The notes below the pieces were generated by a model. It saw only the letters and a list, made by a program, of their open reading frames with translations, ran no database searches and was not told the DNA's origin. A stretch of 64,000 nt of DNA from Chryseobacterium senegalense (GTDB taxonomy: Bacteria; Bacteroidota; Bacteroidia; Flavobacteriales; Weeksellaceae), in contig CYUH01000014.1 in the NCBI GenBank assembly GCA_001403755.1, positions 62,001-126,000 of the forward strand, in the 5' to 3' direction. How positions within the stretch are numbered: the first letter of the stretch is position 1; each line of letters begins with the position of its first letter. This document shows positions 24,667 to 32,685 of this stretch, piece after piece. The position numbers were made by a program, and so were the translations under genes.

Positions 24667-25437
24667 ATGTTAAAAGAATCTCTCAATTACAAAGCGGTAA
24701 TATATGCCACCATCATGGTTTCAGCGATGTGGTTTGGATTTTTGCTGCAAAATCTTGGCGTTATCGAAGGTTGCAATGGTGCTATCATTCCGCTCACCCC
24801 TTCTGGGTTGAAAGGGATTTTTTTCTCGCCTTTTCTTCATGGCGGAATTGATCATATTTTCGGAAATTCCGTGCCGATTTTCGTTCTTATATTTTTGTTA
24901 TTTCAATTTTATCCATCTATTGCAAAAAATATTTTCTTTACCGGATGGTTCGTGTCGGCCCTTTTGGTCTGGATGCTTCCACCGATTGATATCTTAACCG
25001 GAGAATACTCCCACGTTTGTATTATCGGAGCTAGCGGCATTGTATATGTTTTAGCATTTTTCTTGTTTTTCAGCGGTGTTTTTCGGTGGAATATGAAGCT
25101 TTTAACCGTTTCTTTGGTCGTTGCATTATATTACGGAAGTTTAGTTTGGGGCGTAATGCCGGAAGAACTTTTCTCAAACCTTCCGGAACCGAGCAGAATT
25201 TCCTGGCAATCGCATCTTTCAGGCGCTGTAGTAGGAGTGATTCTCGCTTTTATTTTTAGGAAAACGGGCGAAAAAACCAAGAAATTCATTTGGCAGTTTC
25301 CCAATTATTATAGCGAAAAAGACGATAAACTTTGGCAAGCCTACAAAGAAAATCATCCTGAGGATTTTATGGAACTTCCCTACCTGAAAAAGGAGGATCC
25401 TTGGGATCACTTAGATGAAATCAGAAAAAACGGATAA
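24667..25437 (+). CDS. Rhomboid-family intramembrane serine protease
   Basis: Rhomboid proteases cut membrane proteins within the bilayer. The 256-residue protein has about six membrane segments. The catalytic Ser123 is in GASGIVY and His183 in SHLSGAVVG, with the supporting HGGIDHIFGN segment at 58-67. The hydrophilic C-terminal tail (about 205-256) is charged and cytoplasmic by prediction. The substrate is unknown. It is followed after 28 bases by dprA in the same direction. Confidence 0.92.
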   Translation: MLKESLNYKAVIYATIMVSAMWFGFLLQNLGVIEGCNGAIIPLTPSGLKGIFFSPFLHGGIDHIFGNSVPIFVLIFLLFQFYPSIAKNIFFTGWFVSALLVWMLPPIDILTGEYSHVCIIGASGIVYVLAFFLFFSGVFRWNMKLLTVSLVVALYYGSLVWGVMPEELFSNLPEPSRISWQSHLSGAVVGVILAFIFRKTGEKTKKFIWQFPNYYSEKDDKLWQAYKENHPEDFMELPYLKKEDPWDHLDEIRKNG

Positions 25438-25465
25438 TTTTCAATAAATTTGAAAAAAATACGAA

Positions 25466-26575
25466 ATGTTTTCCGAAGAAACACTCTACTCCATCGCCCT
25501 TCGGCACTGCCCACTTATCGGAGATTTAATCTTTCGAAAACTTGTAAATGAGGCAGGTTCCGCAAAGGATGTTTGGCAACTCACCAAAACCGGACTTAAA
25601 AACATCTATGGAATCGGACAAAAAATTTCGAAGGAAATAGGCAATGCCGAACATTTAAAATTCGCTGAAAAGGAGTTGAAATTTTGCGAAAACAATCAAA
25701 TAAAAATCAACCTGCGCCACCGCGGAGATCTCCCTAAACTCCTGGATGAATGCGACGACGCTCCGGCAATTCTTTACCAAAAGGGAAATTTCGATTCTTC
25801 CCTGAGACCAATCAGTTTGGTAGGAACCAGAAATATTACAACATACGGCAAAAATTTTGTTCATGATTTTTTAGAACATAGCAGGAACAAAAATATAGTG
25901 ACGATCAGCGGACTAGCTCTAGGTGTTGACACGGAAGTTCACGAATCTTCTTTGAAAAACAACATTCCAACCATTGCGGTATTAGCTCATGGTTTCCATA
26001 CACTTTATCCTTCAAAAAACAGAAAACTTTCCGAAAAAATTCTTGAAGAAAACGGCGTCCTTTTCACAGAATTCAACAGTTCGCAAAAACCCGATCGTGA
26101 GAATTTCATCCAGAGAAATCGCATCATTGCTGGACTATCTCCCGCTACGATTGTAGTAGAAACGGCATTCGGCGGCGGATCCATCAGCACTGCGACATTT
26201 GCCAATAGTTACAACCGTGAAGTATATGCCCTTCCCGGAAGAATTTCCGATAAATTTAGTCAGGGCTGCAATCAATTGATTCTTCAAAACAAAGCAGCAA
26301 CAATTTCAACCATTTCTTCACTATCCGAACAACTTGGATTTCAGAGCGATCATTTAAAAATAGGTGAGTTATTCCCGACTTCAGAAATCAGAACGCTCTT
26401 AACTGAAAACCAATTGGCAATTTGGAAAATTTTAGATAAAAACACTCCTTTTTCATTAGATGAAATATCGGAGAAACTCGAAATTCCGAGCTATAAAATT
26501 TTGCCCGATTTGCTTCAAATGGAAATTGCAGGATACATCAAAGCACTTTCGGGAAGACAATATCTGGCACTTTAA
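25466..26575 (+). CDS. dprA: DNA-processing protein DprA
   Basis: DprA binds incoming single-stranded DNA during transformation and loads RecA. The 369-residue protein has an N-terminal helix-hairpin-helix-like region (IYGIGQKISKEIG), the Rossmann-like core with VGTRNITTYG (about 113), ISGLALGVDTEVH, LAHGFHTLYP, QRNRIIAGLS and ETAFGGGS, and a C-terminal winged-helix domain (about 300-369). All core motifs are intact. Together with comM it suggests that the organism has genes for natural competence. Confidence 0.95.
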   Translation: MFSEETLYSIALRHCPLIGDLIFRKLVNEAGSAKDVWQLTKTGLKNIYGIGQKISKEIGNAEHLKFAEKELKFCENNQIKINLRHRGDLPKLLDECDDAPAILYQKGNFDSSLRPISLVGTRNITTYGKNFVHDFLEHSRNKNIVTISGLALGVDTEVHESSLKNNIPTIAVLAHGFHTLYPSKNRKLSEKILEENGVLFTEFNSSQKPDRENFIQRNRIIAGLSPATIVVETAFGGGSISTATFANSYNREVYALPGRISDKFSQGCNQLILQNKAATISTISSLSEQLGFQSDHLKIGELFPTSEIRTLLTENQLAIWKILDKNTPFSLDEISEKLEIPSYKILPDLLQMEIAGYIKALSGRQYLAL

Positions 26576-26708
26576 TTTTTCATGATTTTTAAAAATTTAT
26601 TAATATTTGCATAACATTCAATTATCAATATTTTAAATGCAAAAATTATTAATTTAATAAAAATAAACTGCAAAATCATTAATATTTCAACAACATATAA
26701 AATTTTTC

Positions 26709-26738
26709 TTGCAAGTTTTGAAAAAAAAATTAAATTTG
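26709..26738 (+). promoter_or_regulatory. Promoter of gdhA
   Basis: TTG at 26709-26711, a 19-base spacer, then TAAATTTG at 26731-26738, matching the Bacteroidota consensus. The gdhA ATG follows 22 bases after the -7 box. The AT-rich sequence upstream may act as an UP-like element. Confidence 0.6.
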
Positions 26739-26760
26739 TTGACAATAATATTCAACCTTT

Positions 26761-28119
26761 ATGGAACACTATAATGTAGAGCAAAAAATTCAGGAGTTTA
26801 TCGCTAAAATAGAGGCAAAAAACCCTAATGAACCAGAATTCCTTCAAGCAGTGAAAGAAGTTGCAGTTACGGTAATTCCTTTTATTGCCAACCGCAAAGA
26901 GTACACGGGAATGAAGCTTTTGGAAAGAATGGCCGAACCCGAAAGAACCATTATTTTTAGAGTTCCTTGGGTAGATGATAAAGGAGAAATCCAAGTAAAC
27001 CGAGGTTTCAGAATTCAGATGAATTCAGCAATTGGACCTTATAAAGGTGGAATCCGTTTTCATCCTACGGTAAACCTTTCTGTTCTTAAATTCCTAGCGT
27101 TCGAACAAACTTTCAAAAACTCTCTTACTACTTTGCCAATGGGCGGTGGAAAAGGAGGTTCGGATTTCGACCCTCAAGGAAAATCCGATATGGAAGTGAT
27201 GCGTTTTTGCCAGGCTTTCATGACAGAAATGTGCAAACATATCGGTCCTGAAACAGATGTTCCGGCAGGAGACATCGGAGTGGGAGCCAGAGAAATTGGG
27301 TATTTATTCGGTCAGTACAAAAAAATTAGAAACGAATTTACCGGAGTTCTTACCGGAAAAGGATTGGCGTATGGTGGTTCATTGATCCGTCCGGAAGCAA
27401 CCGGATACGGTGTAGTATATTTTGCTGAGCAAATGCTAAAAACAATTGGACAAGATTTCAAAGGGAAAACAGTTACTGTTTCTGGTTTTGGAAATGTTGC
27501 ATGGGGCGTTATTAAAAAAGTTGAAGAATTAGGCGGTAAAGCGGTTACGATTTCTGGTCCTGATGGTTATATTTATGATAAAGACGGAATCACCGGTGAA
27601 AAAATAGATTATTTATTAGAGCTTAGAGCTTCCGGAAATAACCGTGCTGAAGATTATGCGAAGAAATTCCCATCAGCAGAATTCCACGCTGGGAAACGTC
27701 CGTGGGAAGTAAAATGTGACGTAGCAATTCCTGCTGCAACACAAAACGAACTTCATTTGGATGATGCTAAAAATCTTGTAGCAAACGGTGTAGTATGCGT
27801 AACAGAAGCTGCAAACATGCCTTCTACTTTGGATGCTATCAATTATTTCTTAGACAATAAAGTTCTTTTCTCTCCAGGAAAAGCATCCAACGCCGGTGGT
27901 GTAGCAACTTCAGGTTTAGAAATGACGCAAAACTCCATTCGTCTAAACTGGTCTTCTGAAGAAGTGGATGCTAGATTGAAAGAAATTATGATCGGAATTC
28001 ACAAAGCTTGTAGAGATTACGGAAAAGAAGAAGACGGTTACGTAAACTATGTGAAAGGTGCAAACATCGCAGGTTTCGTAAAAGTTGCCGAAGCAATGTT
28101 GGCTCAAGGTGTAGTATAA
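26761..28119 (+). CDS. gdhA: NADP-type glutamate dehydrogenase
   Basis: GdhA converts 2-oxoglutarate and ammonium to glutamate. The 452-residue length is that of the hexameric NADP-dependent class. Visible motifs: PYKGGIRFHP (93-102), the catalytic Lys131 in MGGGKGGSDFDP, AGDIGVGAREIGYLFGQYKK, and the nucleotide-binding turn SGFGNVAWG. It has its own promoter and is followed by several hairpins. With glnN elsewhere in the window it covers ammonium assimilation. Confidence 0.96.
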   Translation: MEHYNVEQKIQEFIAKIEAKNPNEPEFLQAVKEVAVTVIPFIANRKEYTGMKLLERMAEPERTIIFRVPWVDDKGEIQVNRGFRIQMNSAIGPYKGGIRFHPTVNLSVLKFLAFEQTFKNSLTTLPMGGGKGGSDFDPQGKSDMEVMRFCQAFMTEMCKHIGPETDVPAGDIGVGAREIGYLFGQYKKIRNEFTGVLTGKGLAYGGSLIRPEATGYGVVYFAEQMLKTIGQDFKGKTVTVSGFGNVAWGVIKKVEELGGKAVTISGPDGYIYDKDGITGEKIDYLLELRASGNNRAEDYAKKFPSAEFHAGKRPWEVKCDVAIPAATQNELHLDDAKNLVANGVVCVTEAANMPSTLDAINYFLDNKVLFSPGKASNAGGVATSGLEMTQNSIRLNWSSEEVDARLKEIMIGIHKACRDYGKEEDGYVNYVKGANIAGFVKVAEAMLAQGVV

Positions 28120-28123
28120 AACA

Positions 28124-28155
28124 AAAAAGTCTGAGGAAATTTCCCAGACTTTTTT
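28124..28155 (+). terminator. Terminator of gdhA
   Basis: AAAAAGTCTG (28124-28133), AGGAAATTTCC interior, CAGACTTTTT (28145-28154). It begins 5 bases after the gdhA stop. Confidence 0.8.
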
Positions 28156-28205
28156 ATTGATATTCCTGTCCCGGGATAATGGGTAAAAAGTAAAATGAAA
28201 GGATA

Positions 28206-28230
28206 AAAAGCATTGGTTTTCAATGCTTTT
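28206..28230. terminator. Second hairpin downstream of gdhA
   Basis: AAAAGCATTG (28206-28215), loop GTTTT, CAATGCTTTT (28221-28230), followed by T-rich sequence. It could terminate transcription in either direction. Confidence 0.55.
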
Positions 28231-28252
28231 TATTTTTTTATACCACACAAAA

Positions 28253-28281
28253 AATCCTGCGAAATTGCAGGATTCTTTTTC
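28253..28281. terminator. Terminator between gdhA and the Lys/Glu-rich gene
   Basis: AATCCTGC (28253-28260), loop GAAATT, GCAGGATT (28267-28274), with T-rich sequence on the plus side and T-rich sequence on the minus strand too. It probably serves the leftward gene ending at 28303. Confidence 0.65.
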
Positions 28282-28302
28282 ATTTTACTTTTTAGTGTTT
28301 TT

Positions 28303-28587
28303 TTACTTTTTTTCCTCGGTGTTTGTAACCGGAAGTTCTTGTTTTAGTTCGGCAGAAGTTTCAGTTTTGAGAGCTGCGGTTTCTTCTCTTTTGGCTTCAG
28401 AAGACTCTTTCTTAAAAGTTGGTGCTTGTGCAGCAACTTCTGCATTTTCTTCGGCTTTTACTTCTGTTTTTACTTCTGTTTTTACCGCCTTGTCTGTTTT
28501 TGCTTTTTTAGCAACTTCCGTACTTTGTGCATTTGCTAAACTTACTCCTGCTGCTAAAAAAACAACTGCGAACAACGACTTTTTCAT
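28303..28587 (-). CDS. Small exported Lys/Glu/Ala-rich protein
   Basis: 94 residues with a clear signal peptide MKKSLFAVVFLAAGVSLANA. The mature part is low in complexity, with repeated VKTEV and KTE units and many Lys, Glu, Ala and Thr, so it is probably disordered or an extended helix. No family is recognised. Because of its low complexity the opposite strand is also open (28223-28762), but that frame lacks normal protein character. Confidence 0.65.
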   Translation of the reverse strand: MKKSLFAVVFLAAGVSLANAQSTEVAKKAKTDKAVKTEVKTEVKAEENAEVAAQAPTFKKESSEAKREETAALKTETSAELKQELPVTNTEEKK

Positions 28588-28700
28588 AATACTTTCTATT
28601 TTTTTGGTTAGTAATGATTTTAAAACGCCGTTTTCGCGAGAGCATTATACGAATCTCCGAAGTTTAACTGAATTTATAAGAGTTTATGATTTATTTAGAT

Positions 28701-29192
28701 TCACTTCTTCTCCAGATTTTTCTGGATTTTTTCAACAAATTCAAACGCTGCAGGGCAAATGACCGTGTTCTTGATGGTAAGGTGATTTATTTGATAAATC
28801 TTCTTGCGATCGGTGTGTGGAAATTCTCGACAAGCCTTCGGGCGGACTTCGTAAATGGAACAAGTGTTATCGGAATTAAGAAACCAACAAGGCAAATTTT
28901 GCAAAACTTTGTCGTTCTCTTCGTCTGTTCTTAAAAATTTCTGCTCAAAGTCTGCCGATTTCATGCGAAGATGTTTGGCTATTCGCTCGATATCTTTTTC
29001 GGTAAAGAGCGGTCCGGTTGTTTTGCAACAATTAGCACACTGCAAACAATCAATCTTGCTAAAAACCTCCTCATGAGTATCTTGAACGATATAATCAAGG
29101 TTTTTTGGTGGGCGTTTTTTCAGGGTTTCCAGGAATTTTTTATGTTCCTTTTGTTTTAAAACAGCCTGGTTTTTATAAAATTCAAGATTCAT
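28701..29192 (-). CDS. YkgJ-family cysteine-cluster protein
   Basis: A 163-residue cytoplasmic protein with the cluster CLQCANCC (Cys49, 52, 55, 56) and later cysteines in LPCWFL, NTCSIYEVRPKAC, the pattern of the YkgJ/PF03692 family. The cysteines are thought to bind zinc or an iron-sulphur cluster; the substrate is unknown. It is divergent from the globin gene, with a GC-rich element between them. Confidence 0.85.
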   Translation of the reverse strand: MNLEFYKNQAVLKQKEHKKFLETLKKRPPKNLDYIVQDTHEEVFSKIDCLQCANCCKTTGPLFTEKDIERIAKHLRMKSADFEQKFLRTDEENDKVLQNLPCWFLNSDNTCSIYEVRPKACREFPHTDRKKIYQINHLTIKNTVICPAAFEFVEKIQKNLEKK

Positions 29193-29238
29193 GATGCAAA
29201 AATAAGTTTAATTTGGAAAAGAAACCTTCGATTAATTC

Positions 29239-29341
29239 CGACCTGCGGCCGCGATAGCAGCGGTTACCCCGCAAGGAGGCGGCGGAACGCAGTGGAGCCG
29301 CCGACTGAGGAGTAGTAGCGAATAGCGCGAATTGTCCGCCC
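29239..29341. repeat. GC-rich structured intergenic element
   Basis: About 100 bases of strongly GC-rich sequence in an AT-rich neighbourhood. It contains GCGGCCGC (29245-29252), a small GCGG/CCGC hairpin (29260-29272) and a GGCGGC/GCCGCC hairpin (29278-29283 with 29297-29302). It has no credible coding frame and lies between the divergent YkgJ-type and globin genes. It looks like a REP-type dispersed repeat; only one copy is visible in this window. Confidence 0.5.
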
Positions 29342-29363
29342 AAATAATTAATGACCAAAATCA

Positions 29364-29395
29364 TTGGAATTTCTTCCTTAAAAATCTTAAATTTG
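29364..29395 (+). promoter_or_regulatory. Promoter of the globin gene
   Basis: TTGG at 29364-29367 and TAAATTTG at 29388-29395, 20 bases apart. The ATG of the globin gene (29400) is only 5 bases after the -7 box, so the mRNA would be leaderless or nearly so. Confidence 0.55.
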
Positions 29396-29399
29396 ATGA

Positions 29400-29777
29400 A
29401 TGAAAAAGCTGGAAACAAGAGCTGATATTGAATTGCTGGTAAATAGTTTTTATGATAAAGTGGCTGAGGATGAAAAGATTGGCTTCTTTTTCAATGATGT
29501 CGCCAAAGTGAATTGGCAGAGGCATTTACCGAAGATGTATTCGTTTTGGGAAACGCTGCTTTTTGGGCAAATTTCTTATAAAGGAAATCCCATGGCGATG
29601 CATTTTCCAATTAATGAAAAAGTAGCAATTAAAAGAGAACATTTTGCTCACTGGATCAAACTGTGGACGGAAACTGTGGAGGAAAACTTCGCCGGTGAAA
29701 TGGCGGAAACCGCAATTTACAAAGCTACCAATATCGCCAATTTGATGAGTCATAAAATGGAAATGGCGAGAAGATAA
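29400..29777 (+). CDS. Group III truncated haemoglobin
   Basis: A 125-residue haem protein that binds oxygen or nitric oxide. The sequence fits group III truncated globins: SFYDKVAEDEKIGFFF (helices A-B), WETLLFG (helix E region) and the proximal His81 in REHFAHWIKLW. The residues before it (MAMHFP) are typical of the group. It is probably a monofunctional protein in nitrosative or oxygen metabolism; the exact role is not shown by the sequence. Confidence 0.88.
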   Translation: MKKLETRADIELLVNSFYDKVAEDEKIGFFFNDVAKVNWQRHLPKMYSFWETLLFGQISYKGNPMAMHFPINEKVAIKREHFAHWIKLWTETVEENFAGEMAETAIYKATNIANLMSHKMEMARR

Positions 29778-29817
29778 TTGAGCGATTTCCGTTCCGCTGA
29801 GAAACCGCCCAATGAAT

Positions 29818-30894
29818 TTAAGGTACGATTACCGTAAAAATATACGCAGCTAAGTTGACGAGAAGAACAGTTCCGTAGAGATGATTGGTTTTTCCTCTGC
29901 TGAGAGAAAGCATTACTGTAAATACGGATAATGCCAGCAATATGATCGATTTCAAATCCAATCCCAAAACGAATGGTATATCAAACATTATACAAACCAC
30001 GGAAACGGCAGGAATTGTTAACCCAACACTTGCCAATGCAGATCCTAAGCCCAAATTGATAGACGATTGTATTTGATTGTTTCTTGCTGCTCTAATAGCT
30101 GCTAATCCTTCTGGTAATAAAACGACGGAAGCGATAATTACTCCTACCAACGCTCTCGGAGCGCCCATTTTTTCAACAAAATCTTCAATAACGGGTGAAA
30201 GACCTTTTGCCATAAAAATAACTACCGCAAGACATACGATTAGCAAAAATAAACTAGCCCATGTTTTCGAATTGCTCGGTGGATCTGCTTCATGAGTGCT
30301 ATGATCTGGTTCTTCAACAATAAAGTAGTTCCTGTGACGGACCGTTTGTAACATTAAAAAAGATCCATACACTGCCAAACACGCTAACGACACAAATATT
30401 AACTGAGAATGTGTGTAAAAAGGACCGCGAGCACTGGATGTAAAATTGGGTAAAATAAGGGTGAGAACAAGAATTGCCACTAAACTCACCAAATAGGTAG
30501 TTGCTGAACTTCGCATGAAAAACTGCTCTTTGTATTTCCAACTTCCGATCCAGATACAAATCCCCAAAATTCCGTTTAGAATAAGCATTACCGCAGCAAA
30601 AACGGTATCTCGAGCGTAGGTCATCGCACCTTCGCCGCCGGAAAGCATGAAAGAGATGATTAAACCCACCTCCAAAATAGTAATACAAATTGCCAGGATG
30701 ATGGTTCCGTAAGGTTCCCCAACTTTGTGAGCAACTACTTCAGCGTGATGTACCGCTGCTAAAACAGTGATGAATAATAAAATAGCGCCGGCCACATTTG
30801 CAAATATAGTATCAGTAAGAAATCCCGCAAGATAAAATACTGATGCTAAAATGGGGAAGACGACCGTCCAATGTAAAATATTTTTTAATCTCAT
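29818..30894 (-). CDS. chaA: Calcium/proton antiporter (ChaA-type)
   Basis: A 358-residue inner-membrane cation/proton exchanger with about eleven hydrophobic segments. It has the two CaCA-family signature regions: HHAEVVAHKVGEPYGTIILA with ILEVGL in the first half, and LLPEGLAAIRAARNNQIQSS in the second, each with an acidic residue central to ion transport. It closely resembles E. coli ChaA in these segments (from memory). It probably exports Ca2+ or Na+/K+ in exchange for protons. Confidence 0.88.
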   Translation of the reverse strand: MRLKNILHWTVVFPILASVFYLAGFLTDTIFANVAGAILLFITVLAAVHHAEVVAHKVGEPYGTIILAICITILEVGLIISFMLSGGEGAMTYARDTVFAAVMLILNGILGICIWIGSWKYKEQFFMRSSATTYLVSLVAILVLTLILPNFTSSARGPFYTHSQLIFVSLACLAVYGSFLMLQTVRHRNYFIVEEPDHSTHEADPPSNSKTWASLFLLIVCLAVVIFMAKGLSPVIEDFVEKMGAPRALVGVIIASVVLLPEGLAAIRAARNNQIQSSINLGLGSALASVGLTIPAVSVVCIMFDIPFVLGLDLKSIILLALSVFTVMLSLSRGKTNHLYGTVLLVNLAAYIFTVIVP

Positions 30895-30958
30895 AATTTT
30901 TTGGGTTTTTACAATTATACAAAAAATCTATTAAGAACAAAAACATTTTAGATAAAAT

Positions 30959-31303
30959 TTATCGAAAAATTAATCTCCACAAAAAGAAATCTTGGAAATC
31001 GGTCAGCATATGCAGAGTTAATCCTAAGGCAATAATTTTATAATGACCTTTCAGAAAAAGAAAGCCTAAGAAATAAAGCGCAACCGCCGGAAAGGAGTGT
31101 AGTGGATGAAAACCAACGCTACTCCTAGTCGGATCGAAAACCGGATCGGCAATAACGTGATCCAAATCGACCAACATCGTTGCGAGCATCAGCACATAAG
31201 CTTTTTGCCAATTATTTCTATAGAAAAACCTAGCCACCACCAGCGGAAACACAAAATGGAGAAAGTAATGAACAATTTCCCGAATGTAGAAATGATTCTC
31301 CAT
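30959..31303 (-). CDS. DUF6122 membrane protein
   Basis: A 114-residue membrane protein with three or four hydrophobic segments and conserved polar residues near them: MLVDLDHVIADPVFDP, GFHPLHS and LHMLTDFQD. The His/Asp pattern resembles membrane-bound metal-dependent hydrolases of the YdjM/DUF6122 type, but activity is not known. Its ATG shares one base with the AlkD stop, so it is translationally coupled to it. Confidence 0.7.
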   Translation of the reverse strand: MENHFYIREIVHYFLHFVFPLVVARFFYRNNWQKAYVLMLATMLVDLDHVIADPVFDPTRSSVGFHPLHSFPAVALYFLGFLFLKGHYKIIALGLTLHMLTDFQDFFLWRLIFR

Positions 31304-32019
31304 TAAATTCTGCCTTTTAAATAATCTTGCCGAAGATTTTCATCCAATTTTTCGATCGCATAACGAAGGGAAGTTCGGGGCATTTTGCGGTAATGTTTAT
31401 TGAGGAAACCAACGAGCTCTTCCTGATTTTTTCCACCCATTTCTCGCAACAGCCATCCGTTTGCTTTATGCATTAAATCATGAGTATGTTGCAGGTTTTT
31501 GAGCACCAATTCCTTCGTTAAATCGAAATGCCCTTTTTTAACGTGGTGCATCGTTGCGACCACAGCCATCCTCTTACTCCACAAATTATCTTCCTTCGAA
31601 AGCGCTTTGAGTAAGCTGTTGTCATTATTTTCAAAACAATAGCGCCCTAAAATTTTGTAACACGAATTGTCTACCAAATCCCAATTGTTTATGTGCTTTT
31701 TATGGTTTAAATAAAATTGAACAATGCGAGATTTTTCTTCCGCAGATTTCGACTTTTCAAATTTTGAAACCAACATCAAAAGTGCGCAATGCCGATGTTC
31801 GTGGATTTCAGAAACTAGAAGTTCACTCAATTCTTCTAAGGTAATACTGGCAAAATATTCCTTCGCTACTTTTCGTTGCTCCGGAACTGTAACTCCGATA
31901 AACTGGTCGCCTTCAGCATATTCGCCTTTTCCGGCTTTGAAAAACCGCGGAAAAAAGACAGCTTTTTCGGGTAGCGCTAACTGCTGAAGTGCAGATTTTA
32001 TATCCTGAACTTTGCTCAT
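31303..32019 (-). CDS. DNA alkylation repair protein (AlkD-like)
   Basis: A 238-residue all-helical HEAT-repeat protein of the AlkD family, which removes bulky or cationic alkylated bases. The conserved segment WDLVDNSCYKILG (about 117) with its Trp and Asp and the following MAVVATMHHVKKG fit the substrate cleft. It forms a tight leftward run with the DUF4919 gene upstream (one-base contact) and DUF6122 downstream. Confidence 0.88.
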   Translation of the reverse strand: MSKVQDIKSALQQLALPEKAVFFPRFFKAGKGEYAEGDQFIGVTVPEQRKVAKEYFASITLEELSELLVSEIHEHRHCALLMLVSKFEKSKSAEEKSRIVQFYLNHKKHINNWDLVDNSCYKILGRYCFENNDNSLLKALSKEDNLWSKRMAVVATMHHVKKGHFDLTKELVLKNLQHTHDLMHKANGWLLREMGGKNQEELVGFLNKHYRKMPRTSLRYAIEKLDENLRQDYLKGRI

Positions 32020-32672
32020 TATTTGAACATGTCTTTATGATGCACGGTTTTTATGAAATATAAGTCGATGCCGTTTTTAAAAATGTCTAACCAGGATCCG
32101 TCCTCGAGTTGTTTCGTTTTAAAACTTTTTCCACTTGCAAGAACTTTCGAAAACTGCTCCAATGCGAGAAATTTGTCCTGGAAATTTGTAACCACAATTG
32201 GCGTTTCTTCTAAAAGTCCACTTCCGCTTTTGCCGATCGTTTCTACCAGCAATTGGTACTGCAGCAAATGAAAATTCCTTTTTTCATGGTCGCCGGAGTT
32301 TCCGTACAGGAGCGCCAAGTTATTAAGTAATGTTTTGTTGAGCGGATTTAGTTCGTAAAGGGACAGCGCTTTATTTAAGACTGCTGACGAAAGTTTTTTT
32401 GAAATCTTTTTTCCGGCAAATCTTGAGACTTCACTTAGTTTTTTATTAAAATCGCCTCGATCGAAACCGTAATCCACATAATTATTCCCATAATAAATAT
32501 AGTTTAGCTGCTCCTGAGAAAGTGCAGAGGGATTTGTTTTAAACGTTTCCAGATTTTGGTAATAAAATTTCTGTGGATCTTCCGATACGTTCTTTTTGAT
32601 CTCGTCGATATTAATTTGGCCAAAAATAAACGAAGCGCAGAAAATCATTAATACAGCATAAAATTCTTTCAT
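32019..32672 (-). CDS. DUF4919 exported protein
   Basis: A 217-residue protein starting at ATG 32672, which gives the signal peptide MKEFYAVLMIFCASFIFG; earlier ATGs lie in the hflX end. The mature part is helical (KFYYQNLETFKTNP, NYIYYGNNYVDYGFDRGDF, LLNNLALLYGN), a pattern that matches DUF4919 as I remember it. The function is unknown. It lies between hflX and alkD in the same orientation. Confidence 0.7.
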   Translation of the reverse strand: MKEFYAVLMIFCASFIFGQINIDEIKKNVSEDPQKFYYQNLETFKTNPSALSQEQLNYIYYGNNYVDYGFDRGDFNKKLSEVSRFAGKKISKKLSSAVLNKALSLYELNPLNKTLLNNLALLYGNSGDHEKRNFHLLQYQLLVETIGKSGSGLLEETPIVVTNFQDKFLALEQFSKVLASGKSFKTKQLEDGSWLDIFKNGIDLYFIKTVHHKDMFK

Positions 32673-32685
32673 TTTAAATCGATAG

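Noticed and set aside
28223-28762. A 179-codon plus-strand frame opposite the Lys/Glu-rich gene
   Set aside because: Its Ser/Ala/Val/Phe bias is the reverse complement of the low-complexity Lys/Glu codons. It covers two terminator-like hairpins and has no domain.
29182-29418. A 78-codon minus-strand frame across the GC-rich element
   Set aside because: It runs through hairpins and promoter sequence and overlaps the start of two divergent genes. The block looks like a repeat, not a gene.
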